Of a stretch of 64,000 bases of DNA, positions 29,014 to 38,094 are shown piece after piece (the first letter of the stretch is position 1; each line of letters starts with the position of its first letter). The stretch lies in NCBI GenBank assembly GCA_900546345.1, contig URCI01000006.1, forward strand, positions 1 through 64,000. The letters run 5' to 3'. The DNA comes from an uncultured Prevotella sp. (lineage in GTDB: Bacteria > Bacteroidota > Bacteroidia > Bacteroidales > Bacteroidaceae). The notes beneath the pieces are model-generated. The model worked only from the letters and a program-made list of their open reading frames with translations. It had not been told where the DNA came from and did no database searches. Made by a program: the position numbers and the translations under genes.

Positions 29014-30012
29014 TTAGTCAGCTGAGAGGCTGAAGCGCTTGTAGGCAAGAACTTTGAGATCCTTGCTCTGCTTAGCGAGCCACTGAGCTACGCTTGCCTT
29101 GTCACCGTCGCCGAACTGGAATTCCTGATCGACGAGGCAGTTCTCTTTGAAGAACTTGTTGAGGCGGCCTTTGGCAATGTTCTGGATCATCTGCTCCTTG
29201 AGATTGGCAGCAGCCTCGGCAGCTACCTTGGTGCGGATGTCCTTAGCCTTGTCGGCGTCCTCCTGAGAAAGCCAGCCCTTAGCCACGTTAGACTCGATGT
29301 GATCATCAGAATCAACGAGATTGGGGTTGATACCAGCTTTTTTCAGAGCAACGTTGACCTGGCGCTCTACCTGCTCTTCCTTGGTCTTCTCGACAGCCAC
29401 ACGAAGCTCCTCATCGACAGTAGCCTGAGGAACAGATGCCTCGTCAAGAGCGACAGGCTTCATAGCAGCTACCTGCATAGCTACTTTGTGGCCGGCATCT
29501 TCGTTGGCAGCGGAGAGCTGAACCATTGTGCCCAATGTGTGGCGGCCCATGTGGTCGTAGGTGTAGATGTTCTCGCCCTCAAGCACATTGTAGCCATCGA
29601 GTTCCATCTTCTCACCGACAACGCCAGAGCGACGTGTCACAGCCTCGGCAACCTTCAGACCATCAGCCAATGTCAGTTCCTTTACTTCGTCGAGTGTCTT
29701 CGCCTTAGCAGCGATGGCAGCATCGAGAATGTCCTGAGTGAGCTGAACATAGTCAGCGCCGTTGGCAACGAAGTCAGTCTCGCACTTCAGTGCGATCATG
29801 GCAGCGAAGCCATTGACGTTCTTCACCAGCACGCAGCCGTTGGATGTGGTACGGTCAGAACGCTTTGCAGCGATAGCCAAACCGCGCTCGCGAACGAGCT
29901 CCACGGCTTTGTTAATATCACCATCAGCCTCAGCCAGAGCCTTCTTGCAGTCTTTCATGCCTGCACCGGTCATAGCGCGGAGCTTCTTGATGTCTTCAAT
30001 TGTAACAGCCAT
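29014..30012 (-). CDS. tsf: Elongation factor Ts
   Basis: EF-Ts is the nucleotide exchange factor for EF-Tu. The N-terminal UBA-like domain (VTIEDIKKLRAMTGAGMKDC) and the core motifs CETDFVAN and NKFFKENCLVDQEFQ are clear. At 332 aa it is longer than the ~283-aa E. coli protein, which is usual in Bacteroidales because of an enlarged second subdomain. It is the last gene of the rplM-rpsI-rpsB-tsf series, 42 bp after rpsB. Confidence 0.97.
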   Translation of the reverse strand: MAVTIEDIKKLRAMTGAGMKDCKKALAEADGDINKAVELVRERGLAIAAKRSDRTTSNGCVLVKNVNGFAAMIALKCETDFVANGADYVQLTQDILDAAIAAKAKTLDEVKELTLADGLKVAEAVTRRSGVVGEKMELDGYNVLEGENIYTYDHMGRHTLGTMVQLSAANEDAGHKVAMQVAAMKPVALDEASVPQATVDEELRVAVEKTKEEQVERQVNVALKKAGINPNLVDSDDHIESNVAKGWLSQEDADKAKDIRTKVAAEAAANLKEQMIQNIAKGRLNKFFKENCLVDQEFQFGDGDKASVAQWLAKQSKDLKVLAYKRFSLSAD

Positions 30013-30054
30013 AATGGATAAAAATCTATTGGTTTATGATAATGAATTGCTCAA

Positions 30055-30897
30055 TTACTCAGCAGCAGGAGCCTGCTCCTCAGCAGTAGCTTTGGCAGCG
30101 GGAGCCTCTGTTGCAGCCTCCTCGCGGCGTGCGGGGCGACGGCTGTGACGCTTACCCTCTGCAGCCTCTTCGGCCTGCTCGGCAGAAGCCTTCTCGTCAG
30201 CCTTCTCGACCTTGCGCTCCTCAAGACCCTCAGCGATAGCGCCGCAGACAGCATCGAGAACGACCTCGATAGAGTCCTTAGCATCGTCGTTGGCAGGGAT
30301 CACGTAGTCGATGTTGCGGGGATCAGAGTTGGTATCAACCATAGCAAACACAGGGATGCCCAGGCGGTTAGCCTCCTTGACAGCGATGTGCTCTTTCATC
30401 ACGTCGATGACGAAGAGGGCAGACGGCAGACGAGTCAGGTCAGCGATAGAGCCGAGGTTCTTCTCCAACTTGGCACGCTGACGGTTGATCTGCAGGATCT
30501 CACGCTTGGAGAGGTTGGAGAATGTACCGTCGTTCATCATCTTGTCGATGTTCGTCATTTTCTTCACTGCCTTGCGGATGGTCGGGAAGTTGGTGAGCAT
30601 ACCGCCCGGCCAACGCTCGATGACGTAAGGCATGTTGACAGAGGCAGCTTTTTCAGCTACGATGTCCTTAGCTTGTTTTTTAGTAGCGACGAACAGAATC
30701 TTCTTGCCGCTCTTAGCGATTGCCTTGAGAGCGTCTGCAGCCTCGTCGATCTTGGCTACGGTCTTGTTGAGGTCGATGATGTGAATGCCATTGCGCTCCA
30801 TGAAGATATAAGGAGCCATAGCAGGGTTCCACTTGCGTTTGAGGTGGCCAAAGTGGCAGCCAGCCTGAAGTAACTGGTCAAATGATGTTCTTGACAT
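30055..30897 (-). CDS. rpsB: 30S ribosomal protein S2
   Basis: uS2, 280 aa. The family signatures are [19 protein letters not shown] at the N-terminus and [20 protein letters not shown] with [13 protein letters not shown] in the centre. The core ends near residue 228; the last ~50 residues are a charged, Ala/Glu-rich tail with a basic patch ([13 protein letters not shown]), a low-complexity extension that varies among Bacteroidetes. It lies in the rplM-rpsI-rpsB-tsf operon, 129 bp after rpsI. Confidence 0.97.
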   Translation of the reverse strand: MSRTSFDQLLQAGCHFGHLKRKWNPAMAPYIFMERNGIHIIDLNKTVAKIDEAADALKAIAKSGKKILFVATKKQAKDIVAEKAASVNMPYVIERWPGGMLTNFPTIRKAVKKMTNIDKMMNDGTFSNLSKREILQINRQRAKLEKNLGSIADLTRLPSALFVIDVMKEHIAVKEANRLGIPVFAMVDTNSDPRNIDYVIPANDDAKDSIEVVLDAVCGAIAEGLEERKVEKADEKASAEQAEEAAEGKRHSRRPARREEAATEAPAAKATAEEQAPAAE

Positions 30898-31026
30898 TTC
30901 TTTGTCTTTTTAATTGTTTACTTTCTTTTTAATTCTTGATGTTGTTCAGAATCAGCGGTGCAGTAATCCGTGGAAGGAGTCTGCACCGTTTAGATGCTAA
31001 ACGATGCGCTAATTGCCAACAGCAGA

Positions 31027-31413
31027 TTAACGCTTGCTGAACTGGAAGTGGCGGCGAGCCTTTGGCTGACCTGGCTTCTTACGCTCAACGGCACGGCTGT
31101 CACGTGTGAGGAAGCCTGCGTCCTTGAGAGCCTTCTTGTCTTCAGCGTTGATTTTCACCAGTGCACGAGCGATGGCGAGGCGGAGAGCCTGGCTCTGGCC
31201 AGTGAAGCCACCACCATCGAGGTTGGCTTTGATGTCGTATTTCTCAGCGGCTTCGAGAAGCTGCAGCGGCTGCTTAACCACGTACTGCAGGATGGCCGAT
31301 GGGAAGAAATCCTTGATATCTTTCTTATTGATAGTGATCTTGCCGGTACCTTCAGAAAGGTAAACACGAGCTACAGCGCTCTTGCGGCGACCGATTGCGT
31401 TAATAACTTCCAT
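31027..31413 (-). CDS. rpsI: 30S ribosomal protein S9
   Basis: uS9, 128 aa. AIGRRKSAVARVYLSEG, GGGFTGQSQALRLAIARAL and the C-terminal KKPGQPKARRHFQFSKR (the tail that touches P-site tRNA) identify it. It starts 11 bp after rplM, the conserved L13-S9 pairing. Confidence 0.98.
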   Translation of the reverse strand: MEVINAIGRRKSAVARVYLSEGTGKITINKKDIKDFFPSAILQYVVKQPLQLLEAAEKYDIKANLDGGGFTGQSQALRLAIARALVKINAEDKKALKDAGFLTRDSRAVERKKPGQPKARRHFQFSKR

Positions 31414-31424
31414 CTTACTCCTTA

Positions 31425-31886
31425 TTATTTATACTGGTTAATGTCGATAGTCTTTGGCTGCTGAGCCTCTTTGTTGTGCTCTGCGCCGTCGAATACATAG
31501 AGGTTGTCCATCAGAGAGCGACCCAGAGGACCCTTGGGCAGCATGCCTTTGACAGCGTGGCGGATCATCTTGTCGATGCCGTCCTTGCGCTTACGCAACT
31601 CAGCGGGGGTGTTGAAGCGCTGACCGCCTGGATAGCCAGTATAGCGAGTGTAGACTTTGTCGGTCTCTTTCTTACCGGAGAAAACGACTTTGGCAGCGTT
31701 GATGATGATGACGTTGTCACCGCAGTCTACGTGCGGAGTGAAGTTGGGTTTGTACTTTCCGCGGAGCAGCTTGGCGACCTTGGAGCACAGACGGCCCACG
31801 ATCTGGTCAGTGGCGTCAACGACGACCCACTCCTTCTTTGCTGTTTCCTTGTTAGCGGAAATAGTCTTGTAACTTAAAGTGTCCAT
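31425..31886 (-). CDS. rplM: 50S ribosomal protein L13
   Basis: uL13, 153 aa. KEWVVVDATDQIVGRLCSKV, HVDCGDNVIIINAAKV and the late GMLPKGPLGRSLMDNLYVF are the family motifs. It is the first gene of the operon and is preceded by a leader of about 200 nt from a TAACTTTG promoter, long enough for feedback control by a ribosomal protein. Confidence 0.97.
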   Translation of the reverse strand: MDTLSYKTISANKETAKKEWVVVDATDQIVGRLCSKVAKLLRGKYKPNFTPHVDCGDNVIIINAAKVVFSGKKETDKVYTRYTGYPGGQRFNTPAELRKRKDGIDKMIRHAVKGMLPKGPLGRSLMDNLYVFDGAEHNKEAQQPKTIDINQYK

Positions 31887-32089
31887 TTTAAAAATTGAAT
31901 TACTACTAAAAAACTTTTGATTACACTTTGTGATAACAGAGACCTCGCGGCGCCTCCAGTCTAAAAGAGACCATCCACAGCATTATCTCTGATGCCGATG
32001 AAGATTCACTAACCATCGTGTCTCGGCCAAATGAGACAGACTATTAACACTCCACGGCTGCGGAAGCTCTAAGATGCACTCCCACAATC
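31887..32089 (-). other. Long 5' leader of the L13 operon
   Basis: The predicted transcript start (about 32089) and the rplM ATG are separated by ~200 nt with no reading frame that I can defend. A TGTCTC / GAGACA hairpin (32019-32038) lies in the middle and a GC-rich GGCGCC-containing segment near 31949-31960. This fits an autoregulatory ribosomal protein leader, but the fold is not proven. Confidence 0.5.
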
Positions 32090-32095
32090 GGTTTG

Positions 32096-32103
32096 CAAAG
32101 TTA
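32096..32103 (-). promoter_or_regulatory. -7 box of the L13-S9-S2-EF-Ts operon
   Basis: Minus strand TAACTTTG followed by GC, a strong -7 match. The -33 position does not carry TTG. Confidence 0.7.
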
Positions 32104-32220
32104 CCACTTTTATTTGAGATGGCTTTCGCGTGATTCTCTTTTTTACTCTTTGTTTATTGATTATTAACATAATTATAAATTATTAATATCCATGATAGTT
32201 CATTCAAGCGTCACGGACAG

Positions 32221-32269
32221 GATTCTCCAATTAAAAGTTTGGAGAATCGGATAGAAACAATTAACTTTG
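32221..32269 (+). promoter_or_regulatory. Polysaccharide-locus promoter overlapping an inverted repeat
   Basis: TTTG (32238-32241), exactly 20 nt, TAACTTTG (32262-32269): a full promoter with start near 32276. A perfect 10-bp inverted repeat, GATTCTCCAA (32221-32230) and TTGGAGAATC (32239-32248), covers the -33 box. This placement suggests a repressor or activator site. The transcript then runs ~220 nt before the flippase gene. Confidence 0.8.
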
Positions 32270-32325
32270 CAGAAAACAATTAGGTTTTCTCAATAGAGGC
32301 ACGTTGCGTTTATAACATACGTCAT

Positions 32326-32415
32326 ATGTCTCATTTATTTGCGGTCTCTGACGACCTTTTGGTCGGCTCCGGTCTGCCCGGCTCGCTTCCATCATCTTTT
32401 AGCCTACGAAGGTAA
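32326..32415 (+). CDS. Possible 29-codon leader ORF upstream of the flippase gene
   Basis: Within the leader an ATG at 32326 opens a 29-codon frame ending in TAA at 32413 (peptide begins MSHLFAVSDDLLVGSG and ends SLRR). There is no clear ribosome-binding site, and it overlaps a stem (GACGACC TTTT GGTCGG). It could be a regulatory upstream frame or chance. I recognise no homologue. Confidence 0.2.
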   Translation: MSHLFAVSDDLLVGSGLPGSLPSSFSLRR

Positions 32416-32494
32416 TTAGGAAATGGGATATGTGATGATTGACAAGTAAAGACTGCTGGGACGTCATGTATATTGAGGAATATTGAAGATATCA

Positions 32495-33952
32495 ATGGCA
32501 GAAACACTTAAAGAAAAAACCGCCAAGGGACTCTTTTGGGGTGCACTGAACAATGGCGCCATGCAGTTTGTAGGGCTTGTTTTCGGTATCGTGCTGGGGC
32601 GTCTGTTGACTCCTGGCGATTATGGGTTGATCTCTATGATTACCATTTTCACTGTGACCGCCACGGCATTGCAAGATTCTGGTTTTAGTACTGCAATCGT
32701 CAATATGGATCATCCTCGTGACGAAGACTACAACTCAGTGTTTTGGTTTAATATATTGACGAGTTTCGCACTCTATACGTTGCTCTTCTTTTCTGCTCCG
32801 TTGATCGCTTGGTACTATGACAAACCTTGTTTGGTGGCGCTGAGTCGATATGTCTTTTTATGCTTTGTCTTCTCATCTTTTGGCATGGCCCATTCGGCTT
32901 ATTTACAGAAGAACTTGATGGTCAAGCAGCGTGCCAAGTCAAATATTATATCTGTACTCATCTCCAGTACGGTGGGCGTAGTGATGGCCTGGCGCGGCTT
33001 TGCCTATTGGTCATTGGCTACACAGACCAACGTGTATGTCTTCGTGAACATGCTTTTTTATTGGCATTATTCCCGTTGGCGGCCAACGCTTCATATCGAT
33101 TTTGGTCCCATCAGGCACATGTTTCGGTTCAGTTGCAAGATAGTGGCTACGACGATCGTCCAGCAAGTGAACAACAACATCCTGAATATACTTTTAGGTC
33201 GTTATTATTCTGCCCGTAGTGCAGGGCTTTACAATCAAGCCTACCAATGGAATTCCAAGGCCATCTACTTGATGCAGAGTATGGTCGGAGCCGTGTCGCA
33301 GCCGGTGTTGGTGGACTTGCGCAGTGACGCGGAACGTCAGTTGGCTGCTCTTCGGAAGTTGGTGCGCTTCACGGCTTTCCTCTCTTTTCCCTTGCTGCTG
33401 GGCTTTGGACTCGTGGCAAAGGAGTTTATTGTGCTGACCATCACCGCCAAGTGGCTGGCCAGTGCACGTCTGTTGCAGATACTTTGCATCGGAGGTGCCT
33501 TTCTGCCATTAGGCTCTTTGCTTTCGAGTTTCATTATCAGTGAGGGTAAATCAGGGGCTTACCTTTGGAGCACAGTGCTGCTGTGCCTCGTACAGATTGG
33601 GATGATGTTTCTTGCCTACCGTTGGGGAGTAACGCTGATGGTAGTCTGCATCGTCATTATCAACATCGTTTGGACGTTTGTATGGTTTGGCCTGGTGCAT
33701 CGTTTGGTCGCTTACAGTCTGATGATGTTTCTCAAGGATTTTGTTCCATTTATGCTTGCAGCCCTTGGCACGATGATTGCTACTTCTGTGGTGACGATGT
33801 CTATCACCTCGCTGTGGTTGCTGTTGCTCGTAAGAATATTTGTGGCAACTGTTATTTATTATGCTGTGATGCGGCTGGCACGTGTGAAGATGCTGACAGA
33901 GTGTCAGCAGTTTCTTCTGTCCAAAATTAGAAAACATCCACATAAGAAATGA
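32495..33952 (+). CDS. Wzx-type lipid-linked oligosaccharide flippase
   Basis: A 485-aa polytopic protein with about 12-14 membrane helices of the MOP/polysaccharide-transport family, probably the WzxC/TuaB branch (KGLFWGALNNGAMQFVGL, GRLLTPGDYGLISM, GLYNQAYQWNSKAI). It would move an undecaprenyl-linked repeat unit across the inner membrane. I use ATG 32495; a TTG four codons upstream is in frame, but ATG is more likely. It follows a full promoter and a ~220-nt leader, and its stop overlaps the next start as ATGA, so the downstream glycosyltransferase is translationally coupled. Confidence 0.88.
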   Translation: MAETLKEKTAKGLFWGALNNGAMQFVGLVFGIVLGRLLTPGDYGLISMITIFTVTATALQDSGFSTAIVNMDHPRDEDYNSVFWFNILTSFALYTLLFFSAPLIAWYYDKPCLVALSRYVFLCFVFSSFGMAHSAYLQKNLMVKQRAKSNIISVLISSTVGVVMAWRGFAYWSLATQTNVYVFVNMLFYWHYSRWRPTLHIDFGPIRHMFRFSCKIVATTIVQQVNNNILNILLGRYYSARSAGLYNQAYQWNSKAIYLMQSMVGAVSQPVLVDLRSDAERQLAALRKLVRFTAFLSFPLLLGFGLVAKEFIVLTITAKWLASARLLQILCIGGAFLPLGSLLSSFIISEGKSGAYLWSTVLLCLVQIGMMFLAYRWGVTLMVVCIVIINIVWTFVWFGLVHRLVAYSLMMFLKDFVPFMLAALGTMIATSVVTMSITSLWLLLLVRIFVATVIYYAVMRLARVKMLTECQQFLLSKIRKHPHKK

Positions 33953-35280
33953 TGAAGGTTGCGGTCTATGTAGATAATGGTGGATCTTGGCAATGTGATT
34001 GTACGTCCATCGAGCAAGGCAATCCCGGTATGGCAGGAACGCCCTATGTGATGAATCTCATCGGTGTGTTGCTGCAACGGCGGGATAATGACATAGAATC
34101 GGTGTTGCTGACACATGTCGACGGACATTATGCCGATGATGTGCATACGACAACGGTAGGCAGTCTGGCCGGGGCGATGAGCTATGCTGAAGCACACAAC
34201 TATGATTTTCTGGTTTTTAAGCATTATGAACGGTATGAAGATGCTGTGTGGACCCAATTGCGGGCCTGTCATTTTCATACACGCTTTGTCATCCACTGCC
34301 ATAATTTTGTGTCGTGTCGCATGCTGAGAGCTTATGCCCGTCTGTCTCGTGTTGCCCGACTGGTCACTGTGGGACGTGAGCAGATGGACTTGTATCGTGA
34401 CCACGCTGCCTTCAGGAAGTCAGACTATATCTTCAACCCTATTGACATGCCGAGCCTGACGACGTCAGCGATGGGCGATGTGCCTTTTGCACAGCGAAAC
34501 CATCGTGTTGCCTATATGGGTGCCCTGATAGCTCCTAAAGGCTTTTATGTGTTGGCGAAGGCATGGAAGAAAGTGCTGAAAAAGGTGCCGGATGCGGAGC
34601 TGATCGTGCTAGGCACGGGCCGGCTCTATGGTGGAAACGCAGAAACAGGGCCGCTGGGTGTGGCTGACCGTGCTTTTGAAGAGCGGTTCCTTCCATGGTT
34701 GTCTGACGATCAAGGACAACTGCTGCCTGGTGTGTATTTTTTAGGAATCAAGGGTGGGGAAGAGAAGCGACACTTACTGCAATCGGCGAAAGTGGGTGTA
34801 CCCAACCCTACCGGCAACTCCGAGACCTTTTGTGTCTGTGGTGTGGAGATGCAAATTGCAGGAGAACGGTTGGCGGCGATTTGTTGTGAAGGCTTTCTTG
34901 ATACTTGCTTCAATGCGTCTTTCTTCCGTTATCCTCATCAGTTGGCACGTACTATCATTCGAGAACTGAATAACACTGAAGAACTCTCGGCAGATGTGTT
35001 GCAACGTATCAACGAGGTATTTTCTCAGGAAACGGTGATACGGGACTGGGAACGATTGTTCCACCAAGTTTTGTCAGGGGAAGACGGCAGTCGTCCTTAT
35101 TCTCATCTCCATCCTATTTTGCCTTTGGTGCATCCATGTTTTCGTATGAAATGGCTTAAGGATAGACTGCGCCGAATGAAGGATTCCTCACATGTGCTGA
35201 GTTTGGTGTTGCCCACTGTAGAGACTGTTTGCTGGCCATGGAATAAGGTGCGGGCTTTTCTTTTCCGTCATGGGGTATGA
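33949..35280 (+). CDS. GT4-type glycosyltransferase
   Basis: A 443-aa cytosolic or membrane-associated GT-B enzyme. The N-terminal half has a short substrate-binding fold (MKVAVYVDNGGSW) and the C-terminal half the nucleotide-sugar Rossmann domain with YMGALIAPKGFYVLAKAWKK, AELIVLGTGRLYGG and NPTGNSETFCVCGVEMQIAG, where the Glu in NSETF and the later Glu resemble the E-x7-E donor site of GT4. Donor and acceptor are unknown. It overlaps the flippase by 4 bp and ends 7 bp before the converging membrane-protein gene. Confidence 0.85.
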   Translation: MMKVAVYVDNGGSWQCDCTSIEQGNPGMAGTPYVMNLIGVLLQRRDNDIESVLLTHVDGHYADDVHTTTVGSLAGAMSYAEAHNYDFLVFKHYERYEDAVWTQLRACHFHTRFVIHCHNFVSCRMLRAYARLSRVARLVTVGREQMDLYRDHAAFRKSDYIFNPIDMPSLTTSAMGDVPFAQRNHRVAYMGALIAPKGFYVLAKAWKKVLKKVPDAELIVLGTGRLYGGNAETGPLGVADRAFEERFLPWLSDDQGQLLPGVYFLGIKGGEEKRHLLQSAKVGVPNPTGNSETFCVCGVEMQIAGERLAAICCEGFLDTCFNASFFRYPHQLARTIIRELNNTEELSADVLQRINEVFSQETVIRDWERLFHQVLSGEDGSRPYSHLHPILPLVHPCFRMKWLKDRLRRMKDSSHVLSLVLPTVETVCWPWNKVRAFLFRHGV

Positions 35281-35287
35281 CGGGGGC

Positions 35288-36628
35288 TTATGCCAGTAGG
35301 AAGCGTAGAAATAAGGTGCCGTTGTAGAAAAACAAGAAGATTGCTGTAAACATGATGATGGGTGTCAGCACTTTCTGCTGTCGACTTTGCATCAGTCCCG
35401 CTATGGCTATGGCGACAACAGGTAGCCAATGTGGTGACATGATATATACTTCGTTGAGCGTAAAGCCTAAGACCACATGGATCACCATGTCCACTAGCCA
35501 CCATGACAAGCAAAGGCAGAAGAAGCGTGAGTGGCGTTGTTGCCAGCAGCCCATGAGGAAAAGCACGACAACGAGTCCGATGAGCATATATTGCCAAGCA
35601 TGATGATAGGTGATGAAGATCGGACGGTTTTTCCAAATATCTTCCAGCAGATGATCCTCGTGCAGCAGGACTGGCTCACCGATCACATTCTCTACGATTG
35701 CACTGTCCCGCGGTGTGGACAAATCGAGAAAATCTCCGATTACAGGCACATCGGCATGCTTAATGGCGATACTTTTGACGGTTTTCTTATGAAATACTTT
35801 ATGCTGTCTCCGAGCTTTTTCTGCTGACAGTGAATCCTTTCTTGCCTGTGCGATTTGCTGTTCGCGTTGTTGGGGCTCCACCCAGATTTTCTGTTGCATG
35901 ATGCCACAGCCTAGGAGAATAAGGATACTAGAAAGAAATGCTAAGATGTATTTTTTACTGAAGACCTGACGCCCTTCTGTTGCCAGTGCGGCAAGCATCA
36001 CTTTGATGCCATTGGTAAGTGTTGTACCGGCTGTGAAGATGAACAGAAGGGTATAGCGTCCGGCCGTCATCTTACCTTGGCTCGTCAGTGCTTTTCCCGA
36101 AAGATAGAGCGTAAGACTCAACAAGAATAACGAGGGGACGAAATGATCGACAATTCCTGTGGTAACCATCATGTAGCCAAAGCTCATCAGTAGGAAGATA
36201 GAGATGTCGGCTTGCCTGCTTTTTAAGGTCATAATGTCTGTCAGCACGCGTCTGATCCATAACAACGCATAGAAATAAAGCACGGAGGTCACAGGCTGTA
36301 ACAGGTAAAGAGCGCAGTTCTTGCCTGTCACAGTCTTCAGTAGCTGGTTGATTAGGAAAAGGGGATAGTATATGAGGGCTAACAGTGGATGGCGGCCCAC
36401 TTCATAATCGGGTTGCCAGTCAGAGACCATAGCATAGGGAATGGGATCAAAACCTGAATACTGATAGCACTTGAAATATTTCCATAAAAACCATCGATGG
36501 GTGTTGGTGATGAGGGCGTCGTACTTGATGGTGATCAGTATGCCGACCGCCGACAATAGCAGAGCCGTGACGAGTGCAAAGTAGCGCTCGTCACGTCGAA
36601 TGGCAAACAGATGGAGTGAGTTCCTCAT
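35288..36628 (-). CDS. Polytopic membrane protein, paralogue 1 of 3 (DUF6080-like)
   Basis: 446 aa with about ten membrane helices and one large loop (about 235-310). It shares a set of invariant blocks with the proteins at 38095 and 43144: SGFD plus RHPLLA in the first loop, DHF, LTLYLSG, STP..S.IVENV.GEP, RP..I.Y, and the C-terminal VVLGF.LNEVYIM.PHWL. I believe this family is catalogued as DUF6080, unverified. The conserved Asp/His/Arg in the first non-cytoplasmic loop recall GT-C glycosyltransferases, so a lipid-phosphate-sugar-dependent transferase is my best guess. This copy has VDHF where the other two have PDHF. Confidence 0.65.
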   Translation of the reverse strand: MRNSLHLFAIRRDERYFALVTALLLSAVGILITIKYDALITNTHRWFLWKYFKCYQYSGFDPIPYAMVSDWQPDYEVGRHPLLALIYYPLFLINQLLKTVTGKNCALYLLQPVTSVLYFYALLWIRRVLTDIMTLKSRQADISIFLLMSFGYMMVTTGIVDHFVPSLFLLSLTLYLSGKALTSQGKMTAGRYTLLFIFTAGTTLTNGIKVMLAALATEGRQVFSKKYILAFLSSILILLGCGIMQQKIWVEPQQREQQIAQARKDSLSAEKARRQHKVFHKKTVKSIAIKHADVPVIGDFLDLSTPRDSAIVENVIGEPVLLHEDHLLEDIWKNRPIFITYHHAWQYMLIGLVVVLFLMGCWQQRHSRFFCLCLSWWLVDMVIHVVLGFTLNEVYIMSPHWLPVVAIAIAGLMQSRQQKVLTPIIMFTAIFLFFYNGTLFLRFLLA

Positions 36629-36793
36629 GATGGTGGTCTTAACGAATGAAAAGTTACGGAAAGTTTTCGATCTACGGCGTATCTGTGACGATGTTCAGGC
36701 TGAAGATAGCTGGTGCCAGACTCTTGCTACGAGGAAGATAGTCGGCATAGCGTCACCAGTAACTCGTCTCTGTGTTTTCTCAGATTACTGAGA

Positions 36794-37804
36794 TCATACT
36801 TTTTTGCCGAATGTCTTTCTCAATCGGTTGTCGATGGCCTTGCTAATCGCTTGGAAATGACCATAGCGAAGGTTTAGTACCAGTTCTTCCAAAGAACGCC
36901 CTATCTTTACCCAAGGGTGTCCCCATGCATTGCGAAGGAAGAGGCGATCCTTATAGGCTACGTTGTCGACGACATATCGTGGATGCTTCAGAGGAAAATC
37001 TATTTCAAAACGTTTCATGGTAAAGATCTTGCGAAGTCCATGGGGTGTGGTCTTTTCGCTGGCTGTGTAGTGCGTGGAGTCAGCGGTCAAGCCGATGTTG
37101 TTGATGAGGTTGTATTTTGGCAGGATAGCCAATCCGTTGTTGAGCACCATACTCGCCCAGAAGATAGTTTCGTAATAGGGTATGCCCGTAGCTTTGTGAT
37201 GTCGACAGATTGGCAACAGGTCCTTGCGGTCTTTGTGCTGCCTTACCTTATTTTCGATCAGACTTACAGCGTAAGGATCATCAAGAAACGTGTAGTTACC
37301 ATCCCAGGTTTCTATGACACGTCGCCAGGAAGCCCATCCCCAAATGGAGAACGTGGAGGTGAAGAAATAATCGTCGGGTACATCGCCCGACACCTCGTCG
37401 GTATTGAATCCCGAGACAAGCCAGACACGGTTGTCATGCTCATAGCGGTCGAGCATATCTTTACAAAAGGGGAAAAATGACTGCGAAGGCACATCATCAT
37501 CTTCCAGTACGATGCACTTGTCAACCATGGAGAATGCCCATCGCTGCGAAAGATATTCCGAAGGATCACAGCCTTGGTTCTTCTCGCAATAGTGTCGCTG
37601 TACATCACATTCCCAGTCGATGTTCTCAGCAATCTTGCGGCAGGCCATGATGCCCTCCATGTCACGTTCGCCTCTTGGTCCGTCTTGGTAGAGAAAAAGA
37701 TGACTCGGGCGCGCTTGTCGCACCTGCTCAAAGACTTGTCCGAATTTCTCGGGCCGGTTGAAGAAGAGCATCAGCACGGCCACATCTGTCTGATATGCTT
37801 GCAT
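36794..37804 (-). CDS. GT-A family glycosyltransferase (HlpA-like)
   Basis: 336 aa, GT2-like. AVLMLFFNRPEKFGQVFEQV begins the nucleotide-binding fold, LFLYQDGPRGERD and CIVLEDDDVPSQSFF supply acidic residues of the DxD type, and TFSIWGWASWRRVIETWD is characteristic of a subgroup often annotated as hemolytic protein HlpA-like or sugar transferase. It lacks membrane helices. It shares the minus strand with paralogue 1 (165 bp downstream) and has its own promoter box upstream. Donor and acceptor unknown. Confidence 0.8.
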   Translation of the reverse strand: MQAYQTDVAVLMLFFNRPEKFGQVFEQVRQARPSHLFLYQDGPRGERDMEGIMACRKIAENIDWECDVQRHYCEKNQGCDPSEYLSQRWAFSMVDKCIVLEDDDVPSQSFFPFCKDMLDRYEHDNRVWLVSGFNTDEVSGDVPDDYFFTSTFSIWGWASWRRVIETWDGNYTFLDDPYAVSLIENKVRQHKDRKDLLPICRHHKATGIPYYETIFWASMVLNNGLAILPKYNLINNIGLTADSTHYTASEKTTPHGLRKIFTMKRFEIDFPLKHPRYVVDNVAYKDRLFLRNAWGHPWVKIGRSLEELVLNLRYGHFQAISKAIDNRLRKTFGKKV

Positions 37805-37881
37805 AGAGAATACTTTAATGGAAAGCGTCTGTTAGAGGCTTGTTGCTATTTGTGATTTTACGAATGTATTGGTTATGAATG

Positions 37882-37889
37882 CAAAGATA
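37882..37889 (-). promoter_or_regulatory. -7 box for the 36794-37804 glycosyltransferase
   Basis: Minus strand TATCTTTG, start near 37875, leader about 70 nt. No -33 TTG at 20 nt. Confidence 0.6.
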
Positions 37890-38057
37890 CACTTTCTTTT
37901 TTAATATCTTCTGTTTTCATTCCCTTTATTTTTCTTCTCTCTTCAGCTTTACTTTATCATACTGTCATATTCCTTGGAGATGTTATGGAAAAATAGTTTT
38001 TTTATGAGGAACAAATTTATTAGAAGGATATGAAGGCTTCACAACAAATATTTTTAT

Positions 38058-38065
38058 TACCTTTG
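38058..38065 (+). promoter_or_regulatory. -7 box for the 38095 operon
   Basis: TACCTTTG followed by GC; start near 38072, 23 nt before the ATG. It is divergent from the box at 37882; the 290-bp gap between the two genes holds nothing else I recognise. Confidence 0.65.
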
Positions 38066-38094
38066 CACTGTTAAGTCCTATTTGCAAAATCGTA

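Noticed and set aside
28762..29025. 87-codon plus-strand frame beside tsf
   Set aside because: It crosses the terminator at 28927-28961 and the HTH-cupin promoter, and has no family pattern.
32221..32269. Invertible (phase-variable) capsule promoter
   Set aside because: Only one short inverted repeat with an 8-bp centre is present; there is no second, distant repeat enclosing the promoter and no invertase gene nearby.
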